Below, piece by piece: positions 7,840-15,798 of a stretch of DNA of 47,694 nt. The translations under genes were made by a program, and so were the position numbers. This DNA comes from Fibrobacterota bacterium. GTDB lineage: Bacteria > Fibrobacterota > Fibrobacteria > UBA11236. Each line of letters begins with the position of its first letter. Positions within the stretch are counted from its first letter, which is position 1. The stretch is from NCBI GenBank assembly GCA_028287505.1, contig JAQBPN010000070.1:67671-115364 (forward strand), in the 5' to 3' direction. The notes under the pieces are model-generated. The model ran no database searches. It was not told where the DNA came from and was given only the letters and a program-made list of their open reading frames with translations.

Positions 7840-7856
7840 TTAACCTTTAAGGTTAA
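7840..7856. promoter_or_regulatory. 17-bp palindromic operator, copy 2
   Basis: TTAACCTTTAAGGTTAA is a perfect palindrome with 8-bp arms and one central base, differing from copy 1 at only three bases. Its last base is the A of the receiver start codon. A protein bound here would block both transcription and, at DNA level, the start region. Confidence 0.7.
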
Positions 7857-8248
7857 TGCAAATGCAACCTAGCAGAACCATCCTCCTGGTGGAGGATGAG
7901 GGACCGGTCCGCAGACTGATCGCCCGCATCCTCGAGCTGGCGAAATACAACATCCTGGAAGCGATCCATGGGGAGGATGCGCTTTCCGTGAGCGATGCCT
8001 TTTCCGGGGAAATCCATCTGCTGGTCACGGACATCATGATGCCGGTAATGAACGGCCAGGAACTCGCGACCAGGCTATCCGCCCTGCGGCCCGGCCTGGG
8101 AATCCTGTTCATCAGCGGATATCCCGGCAAGCACATACCGGAAGGCCTGGAAAACAGGGCCAAGGTGGAATACCTGGCCAAACCCTTCAAAGCGGATGTG
8201 TTGTTGGCGAAGGTGAAGACACTGCTTTTCGAAAGCGGCTTCGCATAG
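7856..8248 (+). CDS. Single-domain response regulator under the shared operator
   Basis: A receiver of 130 residues: LLVEDEG, phospho-Asp in LLVTDIMMP, LFISGY and LAKPFKA. It has no output domain. Two ATGs are possible (7856 or 7862). The first overlaps the palindrome, and neither has a good ribosome site, so translation may be leaderless or weak. It is 66 bp after the preceding receiver, to which it is clearly related (shared TD(V/I)MMPVMNG). The duplicate operator suggests control by the same antitoxin. It converges on the pspC-like gene. Confidence 0.86.
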   Translation: MQMQPSRTILLVEDEGPVRRLIARILELAKYNILEAIHGEDALSVSDAFSGEIHLLVTDIMMPVMNGQELATRLSALRPGLGILFISGYPGKHIPEGLENRAKVEYLAKPFKADVLLAKVKTLLFESGFA

Positions 8249-8257
8249 GCTCCGGGA

Positions 8258-8530
8258 TCAGGTCCCTTCCCGTCCGGGACCGGGGGATCCGGACGGCGAA
8301 ACGCCGGCAGGCGCTTCCGCGCCCGATGGGTCTTTGGCGGGACCCTCCGTGGTAATCGCCCACCCGATGGCATAAGCGATGAGGGCGGGGAAGACGCCGG
8401 TTATCAGCGCCAGTAGCACGAATCCCAGCCTGAGGTAGGTCGGGTCGATTCCGAAGGCATCGCCCAGGCCTCCGAAGATACCGGCGATTTTCCTGTCGGA
8501 TCGGGAACGGCGGAATTTCGGCAACGACAT
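8258..8530 (-). CDS. PspC domain membrane protein
   Basis: A 90-residue protein with the PspC motif: a basic N-terminus, IAGIFGGLGDAFGIDPTYLR, then one hydrophobic helix (about residues 33-62) and a Pro/Gly-rich tail. PspC proteins sense or respond to inner-membrane stress. GGAGGAG precedes the ATG. It is the last gene of the minus-strand folate-like operon, 21 bp after the reductase, though a functional link is not evident. Confidence 0.85.
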   Translation of the reverse strand: MSLPKFRRSRSDRKIAGIFGGLGDAFGIDPTYLRLGFVLLALITGVFPALIAYAIGWAITTEGPAKDPSGAEAPAGVSPSGSPGPGREGT

Positions 8531-8551
8531 AAGACTCCTCCTGATCGCGGG

Positions 8552-9433
8552 TCAGGTCCCGCGCCCAACGTCCAATTCTTTGAGACCCAACATGTATCCG
8601 CCGGCCACGTCGAGATTGACGCCGGTAATGTACCCGGCCTTGTCCCCCGCCAGGAATTCCACCGCGTTGCAAATGTCTTCGCAGCCACCCAGGCGGCCCA
8701 AGGGAATATAGTCTCCGGGACGTTTGGGCAGTTCCACGCTGTTGGCGAGAATGCCGGGGGAAACCATGTTGACGCGGATCTTGCGCGGCCCCAGCGCCTG
8801 GGCCAGGGACTTGGTCAGCACCAGCAGACCGGTTTTGGAAATCAGGTAGGCCGTATTGTGGGTGGAAGCCGTAAGACTGCCGACCCCGGAATACCCGATG
8901 TTGACGATGGCGCCGCCCGCCGCGGGGAACAAATCCAGGGTCTGGTTGATCAAATGGTAGACGCCCACCAGGTTGGTCCGCAGGGTGGTTTCGAAATCCT
9001 CCACCGGGTAATCGAGCAGATCTCCGGTGCGGTAGATCCCGACATTGTTGACCAGCACGTCCAGGCGCCCCGATTCCTTCTTCAGCCTGGCCGCCATGGC
9101 GGTGATATCGCGCTTGGAAGCCATATCGCCTTTGATCAAAGCGCCGCGCCCGCCCCGCGAGACGATCTCCGCCAGCACCGATTCCGCTTCCGGCCGCGAG
9201 GTGAGGTAATGGACCCAGGTGAAATATCCGGCGGACCCCAGCCGGATGGCCAGTTCCCGGCCCAGGCGTTTGGCGGACCCGGTAACGAGGGCCACCGCGT
9301 CTTTGCCTCCGGCATTGCGGGTTTCCGTGGCGGCGAAGGCCGAGGTCCTGGACGCGGCCGCTGCGCGCATGCGCCGGCGCGAAGGCTCCGCCTCCTTTTT
9401 CTTCCCGGCGTTTTTCTTCCCGGCGGCCTTCAT
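8552..9433 (-). CDS. Short-chain reductase, FolM/pteridine reductase-like
   Basis: A 293-residue SDR. After a basic Ala/Lys-rich extension of about 42 residues come the cofactor motif TGSAKRLGREL (51-61), NNVG (129-132) and the catalytic Tyr-x3-Lys (196-200). An Arg in the TGxxxR loop is typical of FolM and PTR1, which reduce dihydrobiopterin, dihydromonapterin or dihydrofolate with NADPH. The ATG overlaps the folB stop by 4 nt, which supports a pterin substrate. The start at 9433 is preferred over the longer frame to 9604, which lies within folB. A 3-oxoacyl-ACP reductase role is possible but less likely here. Confidence 0.8.
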   Translation of the reverse strand: MKAAGKKNAGKKKEAEPSRRRMRAAAASRTSAFAATETRNAGGKDAVALVTGSAKRLGRELAIRLGSAGYFTWVHYLTSRPEAESVLAEIVSRGGRGALIKGDMASKRDITAMAARLKKESGRLDVLVNNVGIYRTGDLLDYPVEDFETTLRTNLVGVYHLINQTLDLFPAAGGAIVNIGYSGVGSLTASTHNTAYLISKTGLLVLTKSLAQALGPRKIRVNMVSPGILANSVELPKRPGDYIPLGRLGGCEDICNAVEFLAGDKAGYITGVNLDVAGGYMLGLKELDVGRGT

Positions 9434-9789
9434 CGATGCACCGTGAGTTCGGAGGTGACCGAGGCGTAACGCGCGGCCGGGAGGGCCGCGGGTTTTTTGA
9501 TGGTGACGCGGCATTGGCGGATTTCCGGAAACGCGTCGGTGATCAGCACGCAGGCCCTTTCCGCCAGCGTCTCGATCAATTGGAACTTCTCCCGCTGCAT
9601 CCATTCTTCCAGCATCGCCGCAAGACGGGTGTAGTCGAGGGTATGGTCGATCTGGTCCGTACGGGCGGCTTCGCTGAAATCGAACTCCAACCGCACGTCC
9701 ACGAACAGATCCTGTTCCACTTTGCGCTCATGCTTGTAAACGCCCACGATGCAGCGGATGCGCAAGTCGTCGATGTTCAGGACTCCCAT
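9430..9789 (-). CDS. folB: Dihydroneopterin aldolase
   Basis: A 119-residue protein of usual FolB length. It begins IDDLRIRCIVGVYKHERKVE, with DYTRLAAMLEEW, FQLIETLAERAC (the Glu that binds the pterin) and VTIKKPAAL with the catalytic Lys. FolB converts dihydroneopterin to 6-hydroxymethyl-dihydropterin and glycolaldehyde in folate synthesis. The ATG overlaps the stop of the HAD-Nudix gene (TGATG), and the stop overlaps the reductase start, so the three proteins are translationally coupled. Cytoplasmic. Confidence 0.92.
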   Translation of the reverse strand: MGVLNIDDLRIRCIVGVYKHERKVEQDLFVDVRLEFDFSEAARTDQIDHTLDYTRLAAMLEEWMQREKFQLIETLAERACVLITDAFPEIRQCRVTIKKPAALPAARYASVTSELTVHR

Positions 9790-10847
9790 CAGGCTTCTCC
9801 CACGTTGCGGCCTTGCGCCAGAATATGTTCTATCAGGACCCGGGTCGGACCGTTCAACGGCATTTCCAAAGCCCGTTTCGGATCGGTCCAGACATAAGCG
9901 TCGGATTCATGGTTCAGTTTCACGGGCGGGCGCAGGCCCGGCGCCTTGGCGGTGTAGTTCACCAGGATGTAATGCCTGGGCCGGTAGAATTCCGGATGTT
10001 CCACGCAATCCTGGTTCAATACGAAAGCCAGTCCGCCGATTTCCAGGCCGGTCTCTTCCTTCGCCTCACGGATGAAGGCTTTTTCCATGGTCTCGCCGTA
10101 ATCGATCTTGCCTCCCGGAACGCCGTACAAGCCCGACCATTTGCGGGTCCGCACCAGCAGCACGTCGCCGGCCTGATCGTAAATGAGCCCGCCCACGGTG
10201 GCCACGGGAAAATGCCGGCTTTCCGCGCAAGCCATCTTGTCCAGATACCGGAGCACGTCCTTGAACGCCGGAAAGCAGATTTCCGCTCCGGCTTCCGCCA
10301 GGGCCGCGGCGGAGGAATAACCGTAGGCCACCGCCATGGGCTCGATGCCCGCGGCCAAAGCCGCCTTCATGTCATGGGGCGTATCGCCGATGGCGGCGGT
10401 TTCATCCTGCGCCATCCCGCGGGTCCGCAGCAGATCCGGAAGCGCCAGGGTTTTGTCTTCCACCGATCCGAGCACGACCCGGAAACAATCCCTCAACTCC
10501 ATCAGCTCCAGGATTTCTTCCAGCATGGCCTGATCCAGGGTCGACATCAGGTAGAGATCATGCCGGCACTTGAGGCAGGCCAGACCTTCGCGCACTCCCG
10601 GCCAGAGCTTCACGGCCGCGGGATATTGCTTCCGGCATAGATCGGAAAAAACGGCTTCGATTTCCTCCCAAGAGGTTCCCGGACAATATTTGCGGTAGAA
10701 CCCGATGGCGGGCAAAGTGAATTCGCGCTTGTAGGTTTCGAAATCCACGGAAGGATGCCCGAAGGAACGGATCGCCTGATCGGTCAGACGCCAGGTAAGC
10801 TCCTGGTCGTCGGCCAGCGTGCCGGCCCAGTCGAAAACGATGTTCAT
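9789..10847 (-). CDS. HAD hydrolase-Nudix hydrolase fusion
   Basis: A 352-residue bifunctional protein. Residues 1-210 are a HAD hydrolase with nucleophile Asp6 in FDWAGTLAD, Ser/Thr motif MSTLDQ (101-106), Lys132 and the acidic motif GDTPHD (154-159). Residues 215-350 are a Nudix domain with a complete box from Gly246 to Leu268 (GKIDYGE...REAKEETGL). Placed directly before folB, the pair could remove pyrophosphate from dihydroneopterin triphosphate and then the last phosphate, the two steps before FolB. A caution: the residue two after the nucleophile is Ala, as in phosphonatases, not the Asp usual in phosphatases. The start at 10847 overlaps the upstream stop by 4 nt. Confidence 0.85.
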   Translation of the reverse strand: MNIVFDWAGTLADDQELTWRLTDQAIRSFGHPSVDFETYKREFTLPAIGFYRKYCPGTSWEEIEAVFSDLCRKQYPAAVKLWPGVREGLACLKCRHDLYLMSTLDQAMLEEILELMELRDCFRVVLGSVEDKTLALPDLLRTRGMAQDETAAIGDTPHDMKAALAAGIEPMAVAYGYSSAAALAEAGAEICFPAFKDVLRYLDKMACAESRHFPVATVGGLIYDQAGDVLLVRTRKWSGLYGVPGGKIDYGETMEKAFIREAKEETGLEIGGLAFVLNQDCVEHPEFYRPRHYILVNYTAKAPGLRPPVKLNHESDAYVWTDPKRALEMPLNGPTRVLIEHILAQGRNVGEA

Positions 10848-11446
10848 TCGCGCTGGGAAAGGAGGTTCAAGGCGTTCTCCATCCGGTACGGCAGGGAACG
10901 GGACTCCAACAACCGTTGCAGGTAGATGGGAGGCAGGTGCAGGCAGCCGCATAGAAAGAGCGAGAAGTTCTCCCGATCCATATCGGTGCGGACGCCTTCC
11001 ATCACATCGCGGATGCCGCGGCTTTCCTCCGGTCCCAGTACGGTGACCATTTTCAGGATGGTGGCTTCCAATTCGGGAAGCCTGTCCACGGCTACCGGGT
11101 CCGCGGGAGACTCATCTCCGTATGCGACGCACGACGCGGTCAGATAGGGCTTGGATTCCCGATCGAGCTTTTCCAGGTAAACGCGCTGACGCCCCTTGGG
11201 CCGGATAAGCTGGAAATCCCCCTGCCTGTCTATCGCATCAAACTCCACCAAAGTCCCGATACGGTAGGGCGTGGCCGTCCCCCCTACTTCGTCTCCGGAA
11301 CTGATCATGGAAACCACGAAAAAAGGCTTATCCGCGATATCCTTGAGCATTTGGATATAGCGATCCTCAAAGACACGCAAGGGGATCTTGTGTCCGGGAA
11401 AGCAGGGATTGCGCAATGGAAAAACGGGATAGCTCCCAGGTATCAT
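10844..11446 (-). CDS. LON N-terminal-like substrate-binding domain protein
   Basis: A 200-residue protein that is just the LON substrate-binding domain. It opens with FPLRNPCFPGHKIPLRVFED, the PUA-like fold of Lon N-termini, and ends with a helical part (LHLPPIYLQRLLES). There is no AAA+ or protease domain. Stand-alone members occur widely with unknown function. It is the first gene of the operon that leads into the HAD-Nudix and folB genes. A TATATT box ends only 6 nt before the ATG, so the mRNA is probably leaderless. Confidence 0.87.
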   Translation of the reverse strand: MIPGSYPVFPLRNPCFPGHKIPLRVFEDRYIQMLKDIADKPFFVVSMISSGDEVGGTATPYRIGTLVEFDAIDRQGDFQLIRPKGRQRVYLEKLDRESKPYLTASCVAYGDESPADPVAVDRLPELEATILKMVTVLGPEESRGIRDVMEGVRTDMDRENFSLFLCGCLHLPPIYLQRLLESRSLPYRMENALNLLSQRE

Positions 11447-11452
11447 CGCCTA

Positions 11453-11458
11453 AATATA
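11453..11458 (-). promoter_or_regulatory. -10 box of the LON-HAD-Nudix-folB operon, leaderless
   Basis: On the minus strand TATATT lies 6 nt before the ATG at 11446 (TCTTATATTTAGGCGATG). Transcription should start at or within a base or two of the ATG. Confidence 0.55.
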
Positions 11459-11503
11459 AGAACAAACAATCCCCGGAAAAGCGACGGGCTTGTCTTGACC
11501 TTC

Positions 11504-11513
11504 TTGCTATAAT
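11504..11513 (+). promoter_or_regulatory. Extended -10 promoter (TTGCTATAAT), near-leaderless
   Basis: TTGCTATAAT ends 8 nt before the ATG at 11522, with no Shine-Dalgarno between. It stands back to back with the minus-strand -10 box at 11453-11458. Confidence 0.6.
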
Positions 11514-11521
11514 ATGCCCTG

Positions 11522-12829
11522 ATGTCGCCGCGAATCTGGATTTGGCTGGTACTGGTTCCCGCTTGGAGTCGCTCCCATGCGGACAATTTCGACGGGTTGA
11601 ACGAAGCCGTCGGAGTCAACCAGACCTTGGAGCAGGGTTTCGGCGCCCGCCAATCCGGTATGGCCATTACCTTCCCCTCCTTTCAGCGGGATGCGGACGC
11701 GGTGGCCAACTCCCCCGCCGCCATGAACGATGTGGATGACTTCACCTTTTCCACCGCCCATTCCGAAAAGTTCGGCGTAGCCAAATTCGACAACTTCGCG
11801 TTCCTCTTTCCATTCGAATCCAACAGCACCATGGGCTTGGGCCTATCCCGGTATGGCGTCAGCGGAATCGATTCGCGTCCAGCCGACGGCGACCCTTTCC
11901 AATCGGAACCGGATGGAGTGTTTTCCATAGCCGATTACCTGTTGGTGGGGTCTTTCGCGCGGCGCTGGGGCGGATTGGACATGGGCGTCAATCTCAACCT
12001 GCTCTATCGCCATCTCGATCAGGAAGGTCTGGGCATGCGCGGGGACGCCCAAGCCCAGTATACCTGGGACGGGCGTTTCCGGGTCGGAGCCCTATTGAAA
12101 GGCCTGGTTCCATCTTCCGCCCGCTGGGAATCCGGTTACGCCGAATACGAGGCGCCGGAGCTATACCTTGGCGGAGCGGCGCGCTTTCCGGCCCCGTATT
12201 TTTACGGCAATCTGGAAGCGGCCTGGCAGAGCGAAGGGGTGTTCCACCAAGGCGCCAAGTCCGCCACCAATCTGAACGGGGGCACGGCCTTCAAGAATCC
12301 GTCCGATTTCCTGGCGGCCAGCAATCTGGGCCTGGAATTCCTGTTCGACTTCGGAATGGCCGTCCGCTTCGGCGTGAACGAGTTCTCGAAGAAGTCATTC
12401 ACCGACGTGGCCACCTTCGGCATCGGCTATAATTGGCGCCATATCCTGGGGTTGGACTACAGCTTTTCACCCCACCCGGGCCTGCTTTCCACCCATCAAG
12501 TGTCCCTGCAATTCACTCCCGCCTTCCCCAAGTTCAATGGACGCGACTTCCGCAACCGGTATGCGCGTGGCAATGGTTCCGCCAATCCAGCCACCGGCAG
12601 CGCGCCATCCGGAAGTGAGCCGGAAACCGCCCCGGAGCCATCGGCGCCGCAATCCGAATCCCCGGCCGTTCCCGAATCCCCCGCCCCGGAAGCCAAACCG
12701 GCCCAGACACCGGCCAATCCCGTCACGGTCCCAAAACCTGCGGCGGTCCCGGAAAAAGCCAAGGCCCCGGCTGCGGGAGCTCCGGCAGGAGACAAGGAAA
12801 TCCTGGATAACGAGGATGAAGGGCAGTAA
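11522..12829 (+). CDS. Outer-membrane beta-barrel protein with Pro/Ala-rich tail
   Basis: A 435-residue exported protein. Residues 1-20 form a signal peptide (cut after SRSHA). Residues 25-335 have alternating strands and aromatic-rich turns, including NSPAAMNDVDD, as in PorV/OmpP1/UPF0164-type barrels. Residues 345-425 are a Pro/Glu/Ala-rich low-complexity tail ending in an acidic patch. It probably sits in the outer membrane with the tail in the periplasm. Specific function not recognised. No Shine-Dalgarno; the start follows a strong -10 box closely. Confidence 0.78.
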   Translation: MSPRIWIWLVLVPAWSRSHADNFDGLNEAVGVNQTLEQGFGARQSGMAITFPSFQRDADAVANSPAAMNDVDDFTFSTAHSEKFGVAKFDNFAFLFPFESNSTMGLGLSRYGVSGIDSRPADGDPFQSEPDGVFSIADYLLVGSFARRWGGLDMGVNLNLLYRHLDQEGLGMRGDAQAQYTWDGRFRVGALLKGLVPSSARWESGYAEYEAPELYLGGAARFPAPYFYGNLEAAWQSEGVFHQGAKSATNLNGGTAFKNPSDFLAASNLGLEFLFDFGMAVRFGVNEFSKKSFTDVATFGIGYNWRHILGLDYSFSPHPGLLSTHQVSLQFTPAFPKFNGRDFRNRYARGNGSANPATGSAPSGSEPETAPEPSAPQSESPAVPESPAPEAKPAQTPANPVTVPKPAAVPEKAKAPAAGAPAGDKEILDNEDEGQ

Positions 12830-12870
12830 AAAAGGCGCTCCGGCAGGGTGCCGATCAGCCTCTGGTAGAG

Positions 12871-13347
12871 TCAGCCAAGGGCTGTCTTGTACGCTTCCAG
12901 ATCCGGCAGAATCCGCATCACCCGGTCCAAGTCCATAATCTCAAGACTTTCCAAAACCTCCTCGTCATTGGTGATGATGAAGGTGGGTTTGCCGCGAACG
13001 GAGAGGGTCTGCATGGTTTTGACCAGCAGATTGATGGTGCTGCTATTGAGGAAAGAGGATTTTTCGAAAGCGAAGGCGATGGAATCCACTTCCTGGGCCA
13101 CCACCTCGGTTATCTGGGACCTGAGTTCTTCCAGTTCCTGGATTTTATAGACATTGCCGGTAATCGTGAAGAGGGAGTGGGTTCCAAACAGTTGCCTGCT
13201 GATTTGCCCGCCGGGAGGTTCTTCCTTATGGGCGGGGATGTGACAGGCAGGGCAGGCATCATCGCCGGTCAATGAACCGGTATAGACATTGCCGCAAGCT
13301 CTGCACTTGTGAAAGCGAACCGTGGGAAACTTGTCTTCATCGCGCAA
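12871..13347 (-). CDS. Zinc-ribbon plus STAS-like domain protein
   Basis: About 158 residues from a TTG at 13347, which has AAAGGA 7 nt upstream; no ATG fits. The first part has two Cys pairs (CRACGNVY and CPACH), a small zinc ribbon. The remainder resembles a STAS (anti-sigma-antagonist) fold with FEKSSFLNSSTINLLV, where the Ser-Ser lies at the usual phospho-site, and a closing LDRVMRILPDLEAY. It is divergent from the STAS-PEGA gene, whose STAS domain shows the matching YSDTINAF. It may be a switch partner of that protein; this is inference. Confidence 0.68.
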   Translation of the reverse strand: MRDEDKFPTVRFHKCRACGNVYTGSLTGDDACPACHIPAHKEEPPGGQISRQLFGTHSLFTITGNVYKIQELEELRSQITEVVAQEVDSIAFAFEKSSFLNSSTINLLVKTMQTLSVRGKPTFIITNDEEVLESLEIMDLDRVMRILPDLEAYKTALG

Positions 13348-13520
13348 TGGGGATTCCTTTCCGCTTGCAAGATTATAGCCCTCATCACGCGGAAAGCCGA
13401 GCCCTGATTCGGACCCCGGTTCATCTTGGACTTGTCTCGGCCCACCCCTTGGGACGGTTTTGGGCCCTCGCCTCCAAGGTCGCAAAAACAGGCTAAAAAG
13501 CCGAAATTTTTCCGTAAATA

Positions 13521-13553
13521 TACTTTTGCCGGGCAGAATTTTTGTAACTTTTG
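13521..13553 (+). promoter_or_regulatory. Bacteroidetes-like promoter of the STAS-PEGA gene
   Basis: TACTTTTG (13521-13528) and TTTGTAACTTTTG (13541-13553) both resemble the TAnnTTTG box. The TTTG within the first lies about 16 nt before the second and may act as its upstream element. The gene start follows about 80 nt later. Confidence 0.45.
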
Positions 13554-13634
13554 TGGGAGCTTATCATGGGTCATTCCCCGAAAAGGGGACGGGTGTAATT
13601 TACCCGAGGTGCCGGGTATCACCGGGAGGTAGTT

Positions 13635-15797
13635 ATCAAGTTCGACATCCGCTCCGTTGGAATTTTCGATGTGGTGTCCGCCCGCTTGGCCGATGGAGAG
13701 GTATTCGATTCGGCTAAGCTGAAAAACACGGTCCGATTCCTCATCGAGAACGACATGCGTAATGTCGTGATCGATCTCGGCAACCTTGAATATCTCTACA
13801 GCGACACCATCAACGCATTCATCGCTTCCAATCGGCACATGCTGGAAGTGAGCGGACGGATCGCCATCCTAACCGAGCATCCCAAAGTCCAGGACATCCT
13901 GAAACGGGCCGGCCTCGACAACATCATGCGCATCTATCGCTCGGAAGCGGAGATGATCGCGGATTCAAAAGAGATCCTGCGCCAGACCTCGAGCTATCGC
14001 ATTGAGGAACTGCAAAAGATTTCCACCCAGCCTCCCGAAGCGCCTCCCATTCCCAAAACGGAATTCGACGAGTTCAAGGCCGAGATGGGCCAGCGCCTGG
14101 GCTCCAAGCTGGACAACAACGAACTGCCGCAATACCAATTGGGAGTTCCCGCGCCCGCCGCGCCGACTTTCAATCCCGCGCCCAATCCGCGCGATCCGGA
14201 AACCGCCTATCCTTCCTTCAATCCTCCCGGCTTCGGCTCACAGCAGGTTCCCGAAGCTCCGGCCCAGGGATTTCCCCAGCCCCAACCGGCTCCCGCCTAC
14301 AACTTCAACAACCAGGCCTTCGGCGGGATGGCAAACACCACGCCCACCTTCCCGGGACAAAACCCGCAGAACTTCAATCAGGCTCCGCCCAACTTCGACT
14401 TCCCCACCGTGCAATTGCCGGTCGGCCAGTTCGGAAACCTGAGCCAGCCCCAAGCGCCCGTCGCGCCCCAGGGCGGCGACCGCAACGGCACCCCTTCCCA
14501 GGATGCCATGGACGCGGACAATCTCGCGGATCCGCGCCAGCGCAAACCTTCGCAGGAACGCATGCGCAGCCCCAACGCCCGCAAGCAACAGGGCCGCCGC
14601 GTCGGCGGCCGTGAGTTCCCCGGACAGGACGAAGAATCCTCGCAGCAGGAACGTCCCATCTATTCCGAGGAAAGGATGCCCGAGCCTCCTTCCCGGGACA
14701 ACGACAAATACGCGGCCTATGGCAACCTTCCGCCGGCGAATCCGAACAGCCTTGCCGAAGAAGCCCGCACTCCCGCCAAACTGTTCATCCTGGTGTTCCT
14801 GATTGGCCTTGGCGTGGCAGCGTACTACTTCCTTTCCAAGAAGAGCGCCGAAAAGCCCGTGCTGGACAATCCGACCACCCAAGAACAGCCCGTGGTACCC
14901 GCTCCCGAAACGCCGTCCACGCCTCCCGCCGCGCAAGCGCCCGTCGCGCCGACTACGCCTCAAGCCACGCCGGCCGCACCCGCCGCGCCTGCGGCTCCGG
15001 AAGCCGTTCCGGCAAAGCCTCCCGTGGCGGAAGTCCCCAAGCCCCCGGCTCCTACGCCCAAGCCGGCACCCGAACCCAAGCCCAAACTCGGCGCGCATAA
15101 GGTCCCGAAGAAAGAGCGGATCGAAAAACCCGCCCCGGCCCCTGCGCCCTCGGAAGAGCCCACCGCCACCCAGGCCAAGTCCGGCCTGCACATCACCAGC
15201 AATCCCCCCGGGGCCGATGTGTTGATCAACTTCTCCAAGAAGGGTACTACGCCCATCGACGTGAACCTGGCCAACAACTCCAACAAGATCATCGTGCGTC
15301 TGCAGGGGTACAAACGCTTTGAGACCACCTTGCCTAAGAATCATCCCGATCATGAATTGGAAGTGAACCTGGAAAAGGAAGATGGCTCCGAGCCCGCCAA
15401 GCCCGTTGCGGCCAAGCCGGCCCCGGAACCGGAACGCGTGCAGCCCAAGCCCGAAGCCAGGCCCGCACCGGACGAAGATCCGGAAGACCTGCCCATGAAG
15501 GCCCAGGCGCCCGTCCGCGCCCGGGATCCCGAGCCTGAAGTGGCCGCGCCCAAGCCCAGGGCTTCGGAAGCTCCGGCTCCCGGCGATGGACCGATCGGCA
15601 TCATATTCCTGTCCAGCAGCCCCGCCCGCGCCGATATCATTATCGATGGCAAGAACACTGGCAAGAAGACTCCCGCCAAGCTGGAGCTGCCTTCCGGTCA
15701 GCATCGCATCGAAATGAGCAAGAGCGGGCAGAAGTCCACCGTTGACCAGTTGGTAAACGAGGGCAAGAACAAGGCTCTGCATCTGACCTTGCAATAA
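13635..15797 (+). CDS. STAS domain-transmembrane-double PEGA protein
   Basis: About 720 residues. Residues 1-115 form a STAS domain (IKFDIRSVGIFDVVSARLAD to LEYLYSDTINAF and beyond). A long Pro/Gln/Asn-rich linker follows, then one membrane helix (about 380-400, LFILVFLIGLGVAAYYF), a Pro/Ala-rich periplasmic linker, PEGA repeat 1 (about 516-585, ITSNPPGADVLIN) and PEGA repeat 2 (about 652-720). The first STAS strand requires starting before the GTG at 13671. The only site with a ribosome-binding match (GGGAGG, 5 nt upstream) is ATC at 13635, so a rare start is likely. It may link the cell surface to a cytoplasmic partner switch. An Asp occupies the usual phospho-Ser position. Confidence 0.75.
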   Translation: MKFDIRSVGIFDVVSARLADGEVFDSAKLKNTVRFLIENDMRNVVIDLGNLEYLYSDTINAFIASNRHMLEVSGRIAILTEHPKVQDILKRAGLDNIMRIYRSEAEMIADSKEILRQTSSYRIEELQKISTQPPEAPPIPKTEFDEFKAEMGQRLGSKLDNNELPQYQLGVPAPAAPTFNPAPNPRDPETAYPSFNPPGFGSQQVPEAPAQGFPQPQPAPAYNFNNQAFGGMANTTPTFPGQNPQNFNQAPPNFDFPTVQLPVGQFGNLSQPQAPVAPQGGDRNGTPSQDAMDADNLADPRQRKPSQERMRSPNARKQQGRRVGGREFPGQDEESSQQERPIYSEERMPEPPSRDNDKYAAYGNLPPANPNSLAEEARTPAKLFILVFLIGLGVAAYYFLSKKSAEKPVLDNPTTQEQPVVPAPETPSTPPAAQAPVAPTTPQATPAAPAAPAAPEAVPAKPPVAEVPKPPAPTPKPAPEPKPKLGAHKVPKKERIEKPAPAPAPSEEPTATQAKSGLHITSNPPGADVLINFSKKGTTPIDVNLANNSNKIIVRLQGYKRFETTLPKNHPDHELEVNLEKEDGSEPAKPVAAKPAPEPERVQPKPEARPAPDEDPEDLPMKAQAPVRARDPEPEVAAPKPRASEAPAPGDGPIGIIFLSSSPARADIIIDGKNTGKKTPAKLELPSGQHRIEMSKSGQKSTVDQLVNEGKNKALHLTLQ

Positions 15798-15798
15798 G

